Source: Phycisphaerales bacterium (lineage in GTDB: Bacteria; Planctomycetota; Phycisphaerae; Sedimentisphaerales; Anaerobacaceae). Taken from it: a stretch of DNA of 64,000 nucleotides. The stretch spans positions 124,001 to 188,000 of the forward strand of contig PMZJ01000026.1 in assembly GCA_003170415.1 (NCBI GenBank), written 5' to 3'. Positions 33,466 to 41,741 of this stretch are shown here, in pieces (within the stretch, counting starts at the first letter, position 1; every line of letters begins with the position of its first letter). The position numbers and the translations under genes are program-made. The notes under the pieces are model-generated. The model saw nothing but the letters and a program-made list of their open reading frames with translations. It was not told the DNA's origin and ran no database searches.

Positions 33466-36024
33466 ATGTTATCCGAATTGGAACTGCAAAATCTAAAAGG
33501 GCTTTCATCGGCCCAGGTTCAGGAACGTCTCAAAAGAGATGGCTATAACGAACTGCCTTCGTCCCAGAAGAGAAGCATCTTCAAAATCATAATCGAGGTG
33601 TTCCGTGAGCCGATGTTCCTGCTGCTGGTTGCCTGCGGCACCATTTACCTGATTCTGGGCGACGTGGGCGAAGCGGCGATGCTGCTGGGGTTCGTTTTTG
33701 TCGTGATGGGTATCACGATATACCAGGAGGGCAAGACCGAAAGGGCGATTGAGGCGTTGAGGGATTTATCAAGCCCCCGGGCACTTGTGATTCGCGATGG
33801 TATTCAAACGAGAATCGCCGGCAGAGAAGTAGTTAAGGACGACATAATTGTTCTCAGGGAGGGCGACAGAATACCTGCTGACGCTGTTTTGCTTTGGAGC
33901 TTGCATTTAACGGCTGATGAATCCCTTCTGACAGGCGAATCACTGGCAGTGCGCAAAACCCCGACGGATACGGTCAATATAGAATCTCGTAGGCCGGGCG
34001 GGGATGATTTGCCTTTCCTTTATTCCGGCTGTCTTGTGGTTCAGGGCCAGGGGATTGCCCGCGTAATCGCCACGGGAGCCGAAACCGAAATCGGCAAGAT
34101 AGGCAAGGTCCTCACCACAATAGAAGACGAACAAACCCTTCTGCAAAAAGAGACCGCCAAGGTGGTCAAAATTATCTTCTTCATAGCGATAGTTCTTTGT
34201 CTTATCATTGTCGCGGTTTACGGCTTAACCAGAGGCAAATGGCTCGAAGGTATTTTGGCGGGCATCACCCTGGCGATGGCGATTTTGCCCGAAGAATTCC
34301 CCGTCGTTCTCACTATATTCCTTGCGCTGGGCGCTTGGCGCATCTCCCGCAAAGGGGTATTGACGAGAAGAGTGGCCGCGATCGAAATCCTGGGGGCCGC
34401 GACTGTTTTATGCGTCGATAAAACCGGGACGCTTACGCAAAACAGGATGTCCATAAAGAAGCTCTTCGCCCGCGGCAAGTTCTGCGAAGTGAAGACCGAC
34501 GGCAGTTTCACTCTGCCCGAGGATTTCCACGAAGTTGTGGAATACGGGATTCTCGCCAGCAAAAAAGACCCCTTTGACCCGATGGATAAGGCCCTCAACG
34601 AGCTGGGCCACAAGACGCTTTATAACACCGAGCATCTTCACAACTGGCCTTTGATAGAAGAATACCCCCTTTCCAGAGAAATAAGGGCACTGTCCAACGC
34701 ATGGGAAACCCCCGATGGCGAGGGTTATATGGTATCTGCCAAGGGCGCTCCGGAGGCCATTGCGGACCTTTGTCATTTGAACGCGGAAGAAAGAGAATCG
34801 CTCGTCAGGACAATAAATTTAATGGCAGGTGAGGGGCTTCGAGTTTTGGGCGTGGCCAAGGCGTATTTTGATAGACAGAAACTTCCTACGTCGCAGCATG
34901 ATTTTGATTTTTATCTTGTAGGTTTAATAGGAATGGCAGACCCCGTTCGCGAAACCGTGCCAGGCGCAATCAAGGAGTGTTACAACGCCGGCATCAGGGT
35001 GGTGATGATTACCGGCGATTACCCGGCTACCGCGTGCACCATCGCAAAACAGATAGGGCTTAAAAATCCCGATAACGTCATTACAGGCCCTGAGCTTGAA
35101 AAATTAAGCCCGGGGAAACTCGCTGAACGAATCCGGACGGTAAACATTTTCTCGAGAGTCGTTCCCGAACAAAAACTGCTTATTGTCGATGCCTTCAAGG
35201 CCAATGGCGAAGTGGTGGCTATGACAGGCGATGGCGTAAATGATGCGCCCGCGTTGAAGTCGGCCAATATAGGCGTTGCTATGGGCGAACGCGGGACCGA
35301 TGTCGCAAGAGAGTCGTCCGACCTTGTGCTTTTAAATGATGATTTTACATCCATAGTCGATGCGGTCAGAATGGGCAGGCGTATTTTCGATAATCTCAGG
35401 AAGGCGACCGCCTATATCATCAGCGTCCACGTCCCAATAGCCGGCTCCTCGCTGATTCCGGTCCTGCTGGGCTGGCCGATAATTCTATATCCCGTTCATA
35501 TCGTTTTTCTCGAGCTTATAATTGACCCTGCGTGCTCTATTGTTTTTGAAGCGGAGACGGAGGAATCGAACATTATGCGCCGTCCGCCCAGGCCGCCCAA
35601 AACATCTATGTTTTCCCGTCGGCTGGTGATTCTTAGCTTATTGCAGGGATTGTTCTCGCTTCTTGTTGTAACGGTCGTTTTCAGGATTGCGCTGGGGCTT
35701 GGCCAGAGTGAGGCAGGTGCGAGAACGCTGGCATTCGCCACACTTGTAATATCCAACCTGTGTCTTATTCTCACAAACCGTTCCTGGTCAAGAAGCATCC
35801 TCAGTTCGCTGACGGTTCATAATAAGTGGCTTGTCCGGGTGGTGGCGGGCGCGACTTTGTTCCTCGGGCTGGCTATCTATGTCCCGATTTTCCAGAGATT
35901 GTTCCATTTCGAGCGACTGCACGGCGTGGATATTCTTATTTCGCTGGCGGCAGGCGTGCTGAGTGTGATTTGGTTTGAAGTGGTCAAGATTTTCTCCGGC
36001 CGGAGCCGGTCTGAACTTGTTTGA
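33466..36024 (+). CDS. P-type cation ATPase with PEEFPVV motif
   Basis: The 852-residue pump shows ADESLLTGESLAV, CVDKTGTLTQNRM, KGAPEAIADL and [16 protein letters not shown]. In helix 4 the motif is PEEFPVVLT instead of PEGxP, and helix 6 reads ELIIDPACSIVFEAE, without the N-x-x-T-D of Ca2+ pumps. This marks a separate type II subgroup whose ion is not certain. It could carry Ca2+, Mn2+ or another cation. Its start, ATG 33466, follows AAAGAGG. The gene is followed closely by an ABC ATPase. Confidence 0.88.
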   Translation: MLSELELQNLKGLSSAQVQERLKRDGYNELPSSQKRSIFKIIIEVFREPMFLLLVACGTIYLILGDVGEAAMLLGFVFVVMGITIYQEGKTERAIEALRDLSSPRALVIRDGIQTRIAGREVVKDDIIVLREGDRIPADAVLLWSLHLTADESLLTGESLAVRKTPTDTVNIESRRPGGDDLPFLYSGCLVVQGQGIARVIATGAETEIGKIGKVLTTIEDEQTLLQKETAKVVKIIFFIAIVLCLIIVAVYGLTRGKWLEGILAGITLAMAILPEEFPVVLTIFLALGAWRISRKGVLTRRVAAIEILGAATVLCVDKTGTLTQNRMSIKKLFARGKFCEVKTDGSFTLPEDFHEVVEYGILASKKDPFDPMDKALNELGHKTLYNTEHLHNWPLIEEYPLSREIRALSNAWETPDGEGYMVSAKGAPEAIADLCHLNAEERESLVRTINLMAGEGLRVLGVAKAYFDRQKLPTSQHDFDFYLVGLIGMADPVRETVPGAIKECYNAGIRVVMITGDYPATACTIAKQIGLKNPDNVITGPELEKLSPGKLAERIRTVNIFSRVVPEQKLLIVDAFKANGEVVAMTGDGVNDAPALKSANIGVAMGERGTDVARESSDLVLLNDDFTSIVDAVRMGRRIFDNLRKATAYIISVHVPIAGSSLIPVLLGWPIILYPVHIVFLELIIDPACSIVFEAETEESNIMRRPPRPPKTSMFSRRLVILSLLQGLFSLLVVTVVFRIALGLGQSEAGARTLAFATLVISNLCLILTNRSWSRSILSSLTVHNKWLVRVVAGATLFLGLAIYVPIFQRLFHFERLHGVDILISLAAGVLSVIWFEVVKIFSGRSRSELV

Positions 36025-36051
36025 ATAAAGGTTCCGTTAAAACTTCGAGAA

Positions 36052-36843
36052 ATGATTAAACGGCCAACATTGCTGGAGTTCAAAAACGTTACCGTCGTCA
36101 GGGGACGCAAAAAAATCCTCGATTCCCTGTCGCTGACAATTCGCGCCGGCGAAAACGTCGCGATACTCGGCCCTAACGGGGCAGGCAAATCGTCTTTTAT
36201 CAAGACCATCACAAGGGAGTATTACCCGCTGCCGCAGAAAAAGGATTATTCGTTCAAAATATGGGGTAAAGACAGATGGGACGTCTTCGATTTGCGGTTC
36301 CTGTTAGGCATTGTATCGAGCGATTTGCAGAATGACTTCGCACGTGAGATGTCCGGTATGGAGGTTGTTCTGTCGGGGTTCTTCAGCAGCATCGGTCTAT
36401 ATGGCCATCGTGTTACTCGCAAGATGAGGAACAGGGCAGAAGAGATACTCGAATTCCTTGAGATTTATGACCTCAGGGACAGGTTTATGACCGAGATGTC
36501 ATCGGGCGAAGCAAGGCGTTTTCTTATCGCGAGGGCATTGATACATAACCCCAAGGCGCTTATCCTCGATGAGCCGACCAACTCTCTTGACCTGCACGCT
36601 CTTTATAAGTTCAGTGATATTCTGCGTAAAATAGCCCGTTCAGGAGTAAGCGTAATCCTTGTTACCCAGAATCTTCATGATATTATTCCGGAAATAGGAA
36701 GAGTAATTCTTATGAAAGACGGGAAGTTATTTAAAGACGGGCCTAAAGAGGATATTCTGAGCGACAAAAATATCAGTATGCTTTTCGGGACTTCCGTAGG
36801 GATAAAGAGAAAAGACGGCTATTATTACGGTTTAAGAGCTTAA
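36052..36843 (+). CDS. ABC transporter ATP-binding protein
   Basis: The 263-residue ATPase has Walker A GPNGAGKSSF (about 44-53), signature MSSGEARRFLIARAL, Walker B ALILDEPTNSLD and the switch His region VILVTQNLHDI. The signature is SSGE rather than LSGG, and the short linker KDYSFKIWGKDRWD resembles ModF-like or YlmA-like stand-alone ATPases. No permease adjoins it, so its partner may lie elsewhere or it may act without a transporter. It follows the P-type ATPase by 27 bases and its stop overlaps the convergent MFS gene by four bases. Confidence 0.85.
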   Translation: MIKRPTLLEFKNVTVVRGRKKILDSLSLTIRAGENVAILGPNGAGKSSFIKTITREYYPLPQKKDYSFKIWGKDRWDVFDLRFLLGIVSSDLQNDFAREMSGMEVVLSGFFSSIGLYGHRVTRKMRNRAEEILEFLEIYDLRDRFMTEMSSGEARRFLIARALIHNPKALILDEPTNSLDLHALYKFSDILRKIARSGVSVILVTQNLHDIIPEIGRVILMKDGKLFKDGPKEDILSDKNISMLFGTSVGIKRKDGYYYGLRA

Positions 36844-38159
36844 TACGGAAAAGGCGGCGCCGGGGGGGTTTTCTGTTCGAGTGTGTGAATATCGAAATGT
36901 AAATTACGTAGTTGTTTTGCGATACCTGCTGTTAAAGCCACTATTCCAAGAGTAATTACTCCACCCGCGGCCACACAGGGAATTGTCCCTATCCAGGCGG
37001 CCACCATCCCGCTTTCAAAGGCCCCCAATTCGTTTGAAGCGCAGACAAATATCCAGTTAGCCGAAGCAATCCGTCCGCGCAATTCATCCGGCGAAAGAAG
37101 CCGTGTCATTGAACGCCTGATGACCATACTCACCCCGTCGAAGACCCCGCTGAAAAACAATGCTGCTATGGATAGCAGGAAATTTTTCGAGAAGGCAAAG
37201 ATAATTATGCTTATGCCGAATCCGGCAATCGTCAGCAGTAAATTACGGCCTGCTCGCTCAATCGGCGGATGACGTGTCGCTATTAAGGTCATTATCAATG
37301 CCCCTAAGGATGGGGCCGCGTTTAACAACCCCAGTCCTTTGGCGCCGACGTGTAGAATATCATTTGCGTAAACGGGCAATAAAACAATGGCTCCGCCGAA
37401 GAAAACAGAGAATAAATCCAGAGCCATAGCTGTCCAGAGCGGCTGAGTTTTAAATAAAAAACGCCATCCTGTCCCGATGCTTTTGAGTAAAGATTCTTTT
37501 TTCTGAGGCGTGATTAGCGCCTTTGGCGGTATTGCCGCAGTAAAAATCCAGGAAAGGACAAAACTGCCGGTGATGATAAGGTATGCTCCACGGGCGCCCA
37601 GGGCGTCAAATATAAAACCAATTGCGGCGGGGCCTATAACGGAACAGCTAATCCAGGTGCTGCTTATCCACGAGGAGGCATTTACGGTAAGGTGTTTTGG
37701 AACAATCTGTGCTTCGAATGCCGTATTGGCGGGGTCCGCGAATCCGCGAGCTATTCCGGCAGCAAAAATCATGGCATAAAGGCCTAAAAAGGGATTTGTG
37801 TGAGCTTGCCACGATATTATCGCCAAGGCCAGCGTACATATACACGAGGTCGCGCGGGTAACTAAAATAATCTTGCGTCTGTTAAAATGATCTGCTACGT
37901 ATCCCCCGAAAGGCGCAATCGAAATTGCCGGGATTGCCTCGGCAAGCCCCAGCCAGCCAAGTGACAACGCACTGTGAGTGATGTTATATATCTGGAAACC
38001 TATGATTACGGCGAGGGCGCGGCTGGCAAGCGTAAAAAATCCCACGGAGCCGATAAAAAGACGAATATCGGAGACCCTTAAAGCGTCTCTGGAATCACGA
38101 TGTTTATTTTGATTAGTCATAAAAGTTGTACTTATAGTGCCGGCTCTGTCATCTGTCAA
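36840..38159 (-). CDS. MFS transporter, EntS-like
   Basis: The 439-residue protein has twelve hydrophobic helices and the MFS loop motif GGYVADHFNRRKIIL (about 80-94), repeated in part by RRSMTRLLSPDELRGR, a sequence typical of the MFS_3/EntS-like group. Such exporters pump out siderophores or drugs by proton antiport. The substrate is unknown. ATG 38120 is an alternative start that would drop 13 residues; neither has a clear ribosome site. It converges on the ABC ATPase gene. Confidence 0.82.
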   Translation of the reverse strand: MTDDRAGTISTTFMTNQNKHRDSRDALRVSDIRLFIGSVGFFTLASRALAVIIGFQIYNITHSALSLGWLGLAEAIPAISIAPFGGYVADHFNRRKIILVTRATSCICTLALAIISWQAHTNPFLGLYAMIFAAGIARGFADPANTAFEAQIVPKHLTVNASSWISSTWISCSVIGPAAIGFIFDALGARGAYLIITGSFVLSWIFTAAIPPKALITPQKKESLLKSIGTGWRFLFKTQPLWTAMALDLFSVFFGGAIVLLPVYANDILHVGAKGLGLLNAAPSLGALIMTLIATRHPPIERAGRNLLLTIAGFGISIIIFAFSKNFLLSIAALFFSGVFDGVSMVIRRSMTRLLSPDELRGRIASANWIFVCASNELGAFESGMVAAWIGTIPCVAAGGVITLGIVALTAGIAKQLRNLHFDIHTLEQKTPPAPPFPY

Positions 38160-38337
38160 AGGATAACGAATTGTTTGAATCGCAAATTAATATTATGTGG
38201 TATAATTGCAAATAATTGGCAATGCCGGATTCGCAAAAAATAAAGGAATGCTGATATGTCGATCTATATGATTAAGAAGTTGCGGTAACAATGGCTTTAA
38301 AGAAATCTTTGAAACTAACGATCGGAGGTATATTCTA

Positions 38338-38985
38338 ATGAAAATCATAGCGTTTAACGGCAGCCCGAGAAAAGAGTGGAATACGGCAATACTGCTTAAA
38401 AAAGCCCTCGAAGGAGCAGCGTCGCAGGGGGCCCAAACAGAGCTTATACACTTGTACGATTTGAGCTATAAGGGTTGCATTAGTTGTTTCGCCTGCAAGA
38501 AGAAAGGCGGCGTTAGCTACGGCAAATGCGCGGTAAAAGACGCCCTGAAACCGATTTTTGAAAAGCTGGAAACGGCCGATGCCGTTATTTTTGGTTCGCC
38601 TGTTTATCTGGGAACTGTTACCGGTGAAATGCAGTCATTTTTGGAGCGATTGATTTTCCCGTATTTGACTTATACCGATCCGCCGGCGTCTCTTTTTCCG
38701 AAGAAAATTCCTGCCGGTTTTATTTGCACGATGGGCGTCACCGAGGAAGCGATGAACGAGTTCGGTTACAAACCACGATTTGCAAATATCGAACGCTTTC
38801 TGGAAATAATCTTCGGGGCAGGCGACACGCTTTTAAGCTTTGACACCTTACAGTTCGAGGATTATTCAAAAGTAGTAGCGCCGCGGTTTGACCCTGTGCA
38901 GAAATTAAAAAGACGAAAAGAAATATTCCCTCAGGATTGCCAAAAGGCCTTTGAGATGGGCGCACGCTTCGCCGCGAAAATGTAA
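38338..38985 (+). CDS. NADPH-dependent FMN reductase/iron-sulfur flavoprotein-like
   Basis: The 215-residue flavodoxin-fold protein begins MKIIAFNGSPRKEWNTA, the FMN phosphate loop. GCISCFACKKKGGVSYGKC follows, a Cys-rich segment (C-x2-C-x2-C) that in related flavoproteins binds a 4Fe-4S cluster. ADAVIFGSPVYLGTVTGEM is the second FMN-binding segment. Such proteins pass electrons between ferredoxins, NAD(P)H and small acceptors, which suits an anaerobic host. Start 38338 follows GGAGG. It ends shortly before the inverted-repeat cassette. Confidence 0.88.
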   Translation: MKIIAFNGSPRKEWNTAILLKKALEGAASQGAQTELIHLYDLSYKGCISCFACKKKGGVSYGKCAVKDALKPIFEKLETADAVIFGSPVYLGTVTGEMQSFLERLIFPYLTYTDPPASLFPKKIPAGFICTMGVTEEAMNEFGYKPRFANIERFLEIIFGAGDTLLSFDTLQFEDYSKVVAPRFDPVQKLKRRKEIFPQDCQKAFEMGARFAAKM

Positions 38986-38997
38986 AAGATAAGATAT

Positions 38998-39050
38998 ATG
39001 AAAGCGTTCCTCCAAACCTTCGGATGCCCCCGCAGTTTTGCCTTAACAAA
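38998..39050 (+). repeat. Left inverted repeat of the DUF2971/GIY-YIG cassette
   Basis: The segment aligns in reverse orientation with 40244-40299. The inner 17 bases, AGTTTTGCCTTAACAAA (39034-39050), are identical, TGCCCCC is shared, and the outer part GTTCCTCCAAACC differs by a few bases. The outer part also matches the coding start of miaB. Together these form the imperfect ends of a 1.3 kb unit. Confidence 0.7.
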
Positions 39051-39093
39051 GCTAAACGCAAGGATAAATATTCGGGAAGGACAACGAATATGA
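38998..39093 (+). pseudogene. MiaB-like N-terminal fragment leading into the DUF2971 gene
   Basis: From ATG 38998 the frame reads MKAFLQTFGCPRSFALTKLN; its first ten residues match MiaB (MKVFLQTFGC) except one. It then diverges and stops at 39091-39093, with the stop overlapping the ATG of the DUF2971 gene (ATGA). It thus looks like a broken 5' end of a methylthiotransferase gene that now serves as a leader frame. Whether it is translated is not known. Confidence 0.55.
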
Positions 39094-39908
39094 ATGTTTT
39101 ATACAAATATTGCGACCAGTTAGGTGCCGTGAAAATTTTAGGGTCGTTGGAACTAAAATTGCCATATATTTCGCAGGTCAACGACCCGCTCGAATGTAAG
39201 CCTTTTTTTGATGAACAAGGTGGTACAACCGCAATGGAAGAGCAATGTATACGAAGATTCAAACGCCAAGGTAAAGTTCCATCATCTAATTGGAGGCAAA
39301 TACTACAGGAAAAAAGCCAAAAAGGTGAAGTTTCAAAACTCCGACAAGAGCTTACTAAATGTATAGATGATATGAAACAAAAAAGCTGTTTGTTGTCTGT
39401 TTCGCAAGAGGCGAGAAGTGCAGTAATGTGGGCACATTATGCAGATAAACACAAGGGAGGAGTAATTGGAATTGATTTTGATAATATATTTCCGGGGTTT
39501 CGCATTAATATGGAGCGTGTCGATTATTCTACACAACGGCCAAAGCTGAATATTTGGGATGATTATTACAGCAACGAATTTAAAGAGAAATATTTTAAAA
39601 CCTTAATTACGAAATCATCTGGATGGGATTACGAGAGCGAATTTCGTAATATATTTGATGATGCCGATTTAAGGGACTTTGAGAAAGGCGGTTTAGCATG
39701 TCTTAAGGATTTCAACGGTAAGAAAACTTGGTTTTTGCGGCTAAATCCAGAGTCGGTAAGAGAAGTTATTTTCGGTTTATACACAGAAGATAGTTTAAAG
39801 TCGGCAATTGAGAAGTTAATTAAACGTCCAGAATTACAACACGTAAGATTGCGCCAGGCCGAAGAATCGGAAACATATATCCTTGGCTTGGTCGATATAA
39901 AAAGATAG
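39090..39908 (+). CDS. DUF2971 family protein
   Basis: ATG 39090 overlaps the stop of the leader frame. The 272-residue product begins LYKYCDQLGAVKILGSLELK, and contains QVNDPLECKPF, SVSQEARSAVMWAHYADKHKG and SSGWDYESEFRNIF, the order typical of DUF2971. The family is widespread on variable islands, and its role is not settled; links to phage defence have been suggested from location. The base composition is more A/T-rich than its neighbours, which fits transfer. It shares a cassette with a GIY-YIG gene. Confidence 0.82.
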   Translation: MNVLYKYCDQLGAVKILGSLELKLPYISQVNDPLECKPFFDEQGGTTAMEEQCIRRFKRQGKVPSSNWRQILQEKSQKGEVSKLRQELTKCIDDMKQKSCLLSVSQEARSAVMWAHYADKHKGGVIGIDFDNIFPGFRINMERVDYSTQRPKLNIWDDYYSNEFKEKYFKTLITKSSGWDYESEFRNIFDDADLRDFEKGGLACLKDFNGKKTWFLRLNPESVREVIFGLYTEDSLKSAIEKLIKRPELQHVRLRQAEESETYILGLVDIKR

Positions 39909-39940
39909 GTGAACATACCCAAGGTTCTGGAATATATGTT

Positions 39941-40228
39941 ATGAAAAGCAGGGAAGGTGATTTTTTTGTTTATATAGTTCAGTGCAGAGACGGAACGTTT
40001 TATACTGGCTACACACAAAATCTTGAAGAACGCATATTATTGCATAATAGCGGCAAAGGAGCAAAATACTTAAGAGGCCGATTGCCTGTTAAGTTGATAT
40101 ATACTAAAGAGTATCGCTATTACAAAAATGCGTTAAGCGCCGAAAGGCGTATTAAAAAATTGACACGTGAGCAAAAGTTAAATCTCATTAGGGTTTATGC
40201 TGAAAATAACCACGAAATCGCGGTCTGA
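39941..40228 (+). CDS. GIY-YIG nuclease superfamily protein (UPF0213/YhbQ-like)
   Basis: The 95-residue protein shows FFVYIVQCRDGTFYTGYTQN, the GIY-YIG hairpin with the two Tyr, then LEERILLHNSGKGAKYLRGR with the conserved Arg and HNxGxGAKYT-type motif, and SAERRIKKLTREQKLNLI with the Glu. Such single-domain proteins may nick DNA; the cellular role is unclear. It follows the DUF2971 gene by 32 bases and both sit inside the inverted repeats. Confidence 0.9.
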   Translation: MKSREGDFFVYIVQCRDGTFYTGYTQNLEERILLHNSGKGAKYLRGRLPVKLIYTKEYRYYKNALSAERRIKKLTREQKLNLIRVYAENNHEIAV

Positions 40229-40243
40229 AATAGGCCCTCACAA

Positions 40244-40299
40244 TTTTGTTAAGGCAAAACTAATCGTGGGGGCACCCAAGTTTAGGTTTGAAGGAATAC
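40244..40299 (-). repeat. Right inverted repeat of the DUF2971/GIY-YIG cassette
   Basis: Read on the minus strand this is GTATTCCTTCAAACC, five extra bases, TTGGGTGCCCCC and then AGTTTTGCCTTAACAAA, which matches the left copy. Its outer part is also complementary to the first codons of miaB. Confidence 0.7.
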
Positions 40300-40329
40300 T
40301 ATGAAGGTATTCCTTCAAACCTTTGGGTG
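40273..40329 (+). promoter_or_regulatory. Hairpin enclosing the miaB start codon
   Basis: GGTTTGAAGGAATAC (40285-40299) and GTATTCCTTCAAACC (40307-40321) are perfect 15-base arms around the loop TATGAAG, which holds the ATG of miaB. CACCCAA (40273-40279) and TTGGGTG (40323-40329) extend the stem beyond a bulge. The ribosome site AAGGA is in the left arm, so the stem would hide it. Translation is expected to depend on melting of the stem. Confidence 0.75.
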
Positions 40330-41683
40330 TCAGATGAATAAGCTGGATTCAGCGATTATTGAATCCTCGCTTCGTGATGCTGGCTATCAGTTTGTCGATA
40401 ACGCCAAAAATGCGGATGTCGTCCTGCTCAATACCTGCTCGGTGCGTGACCACGCAGAACAACGGGTTATGTCGCATCTGGGGAATCTAAAACATATCAA
40501 GGAAACCAAATCCGATTTGGTTGTCGCGGTAATCGGCTGTATGGCCCAACGATTAGGCGATGAGTTATTTAAGCAATCGGCTGTGGACATTGTTTGCGGC
40601 CCCGCACAAATAGCAGAGATACCCCGGCTGATAACCGAAGCGATGCAGGAAAAGAAAAAGGCGGTTGCGGTTACAGAGAAGATTCGCCAGGTGTCTCCCG
40701 ATGCTCAGTTGCTCGAACGGTTTGAAATCGAATACAGCGGCGATGATACAGATATACCGGCCCAGGCGTATGTGCGGGCGATGCATGGCTGCGACAAATT
40801 CTGCTCTTACTGCGTTGTGCCTTATGTCCGCGGGCCTGAAACCTCCCGCCCGCCGGAAGCGATAATCGAGCAGACCAAACGCCTTGCTCAAAATGGCGTA
40901 AAACAGATTACCCTGCTTGGCCAGAGGATAAACGCTTACGAATACAAAGCCGGTGATAAAACATATTGCCTTGCGGACCTGCTTGGGATGATAAGCAAAA
41001 TAGACGGCGTCGAGTGGCTCAAGTTCGTTACAAGTTACCCGTCTCAAAAGTATTTCAAAGAGATTGTGCAGGCGATGGCCGAATTGCCAAAAGTTTGCCG
41101 ATACCTGCACATCCCCGCACAAAGCGGCTCAGACCAAATCCTCAAGGCGATGAACCGCGGCTATACTTCGGCGGAATATCTCGAACTCCTCGATACTGCC
41201 CGGCAAATCGTGCCTGATATCGCCATTGCTGGCGACTTCATCGTTGGCTTCCCCGGCGAAACCGATGAGGACTTCGCCCAAACCGTTGACCTTGTCAAAA
41301 AGGCACGATACAAAAACTCCTTCATTTTCAAATACTCACCTCGGCCCGGCACTATCGCAGACAAACGGCTGGAAGATAACGTCGCGCAGGAAATCAAGGA
41401 AAGACGAAACCACGAGCTTCTAAAGGTGCAGGAAGAAATCAGCAGGGCTCTTGCCGCTGAGTTCACCGGCCAAACCGTCAAAGTCCTCGTCGAAGGACCA
41501 AGCAAAAAATCGCATCAGGCCGGCAACCTGCCTCAACTTATCGGCAGGACCGCAGGCGACTGGATTGCCGTCTTCAATGGTCCGCCCGCCTCGGCGGGCG
41601 AGACCCCTCGGCTTGCAGGCCGGTTCGCAAACGTCAAAATCACCCGAACAACCCCGCTTACCCTGTTCGGCGAACTGTTCTGA
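40301..41683 (+). CDS. miaB: tRNA-2-methylthio-N6-dimethylallyladenosine synthase
   Basis: The 460-residue enzyme has the MTTase domain with C10, C46 and C80, and the radical SAM cluster motif CDKFCSYC (C164, C168, C171). The C-terminal TRAM region binds tRNA. It adds the methylthio group to A37 in tRNAs that read UNN codons. CGPETSRP-like and SGSDQILKAMNRGYT segments agree with MiaB rather than RimO. An unusual palindrome, GCCCGCCTCGGCGGGC (41584-41599), lies in the TRAM part, coding PPASAG. The start codon sits in a hairpin (40273-40329) formed with the edge of the upstream cassette. Confidence 0.92.
   Translation: MKVFLQTFGCQMNKLDSAIIESSLRDAGYQFVDNAKNADVVLLNTCSVRDHAEQRVMSHLGNLKHIKETKSDLVVAVIGCMAQRLGDELFKQSAVDIVCGPAQIAEIPRLITEAMQEKKKAVAVTEKIRQVSPDAQLLERFEIEYSGDDTDIPAQAYVRAMHGCDKFCSYCVVPYVRGPETSRPPEAIIEQTKRLAQNGVKQITLLGQRINAYEYKAGDKTYCLADLLGMISKIDGVEWLKFVTSYPSQKYFKEIVQAMAELPKVCRYLHIPAQSGSDQILKAMNRGYTSAEYLELLDTARQIVPDIAIAGDFIVGFPGETDEDFAQTVDLVKKARYKNSFIFKYSPRPGTIADKRLEDNVAQEIKERRNHELLKVQEEISRALAAEFTGQTVKVLVEGPSKKSHQAGNLPQLIGRTAGDWIAVFNGPPASAGETPRLAGRFANVKITRTTPLTLFGELF
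41584..41599. repeat. GC-rich palindrome inside miaB
   Basis: GCCCGCC TC GGCGGGC forms seven base pairs and is in frame in the TRAM part of miaB. Related GC words occur at 49557-49575. Confidence 0.6.
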
Positions 41684-41741
41684 CAGAACCATTTGACCAT
41701 AGGATTCGATTCTGGTATCATTAAGGGCCGAAGAGGATACT

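Noticed and set aside
36843-36860. Terminator between the ABC and MFS genes
   Set aside because: GC-rich tract GGCGGCGCCGGGG without a good T-run; the genes overlap by four bases.
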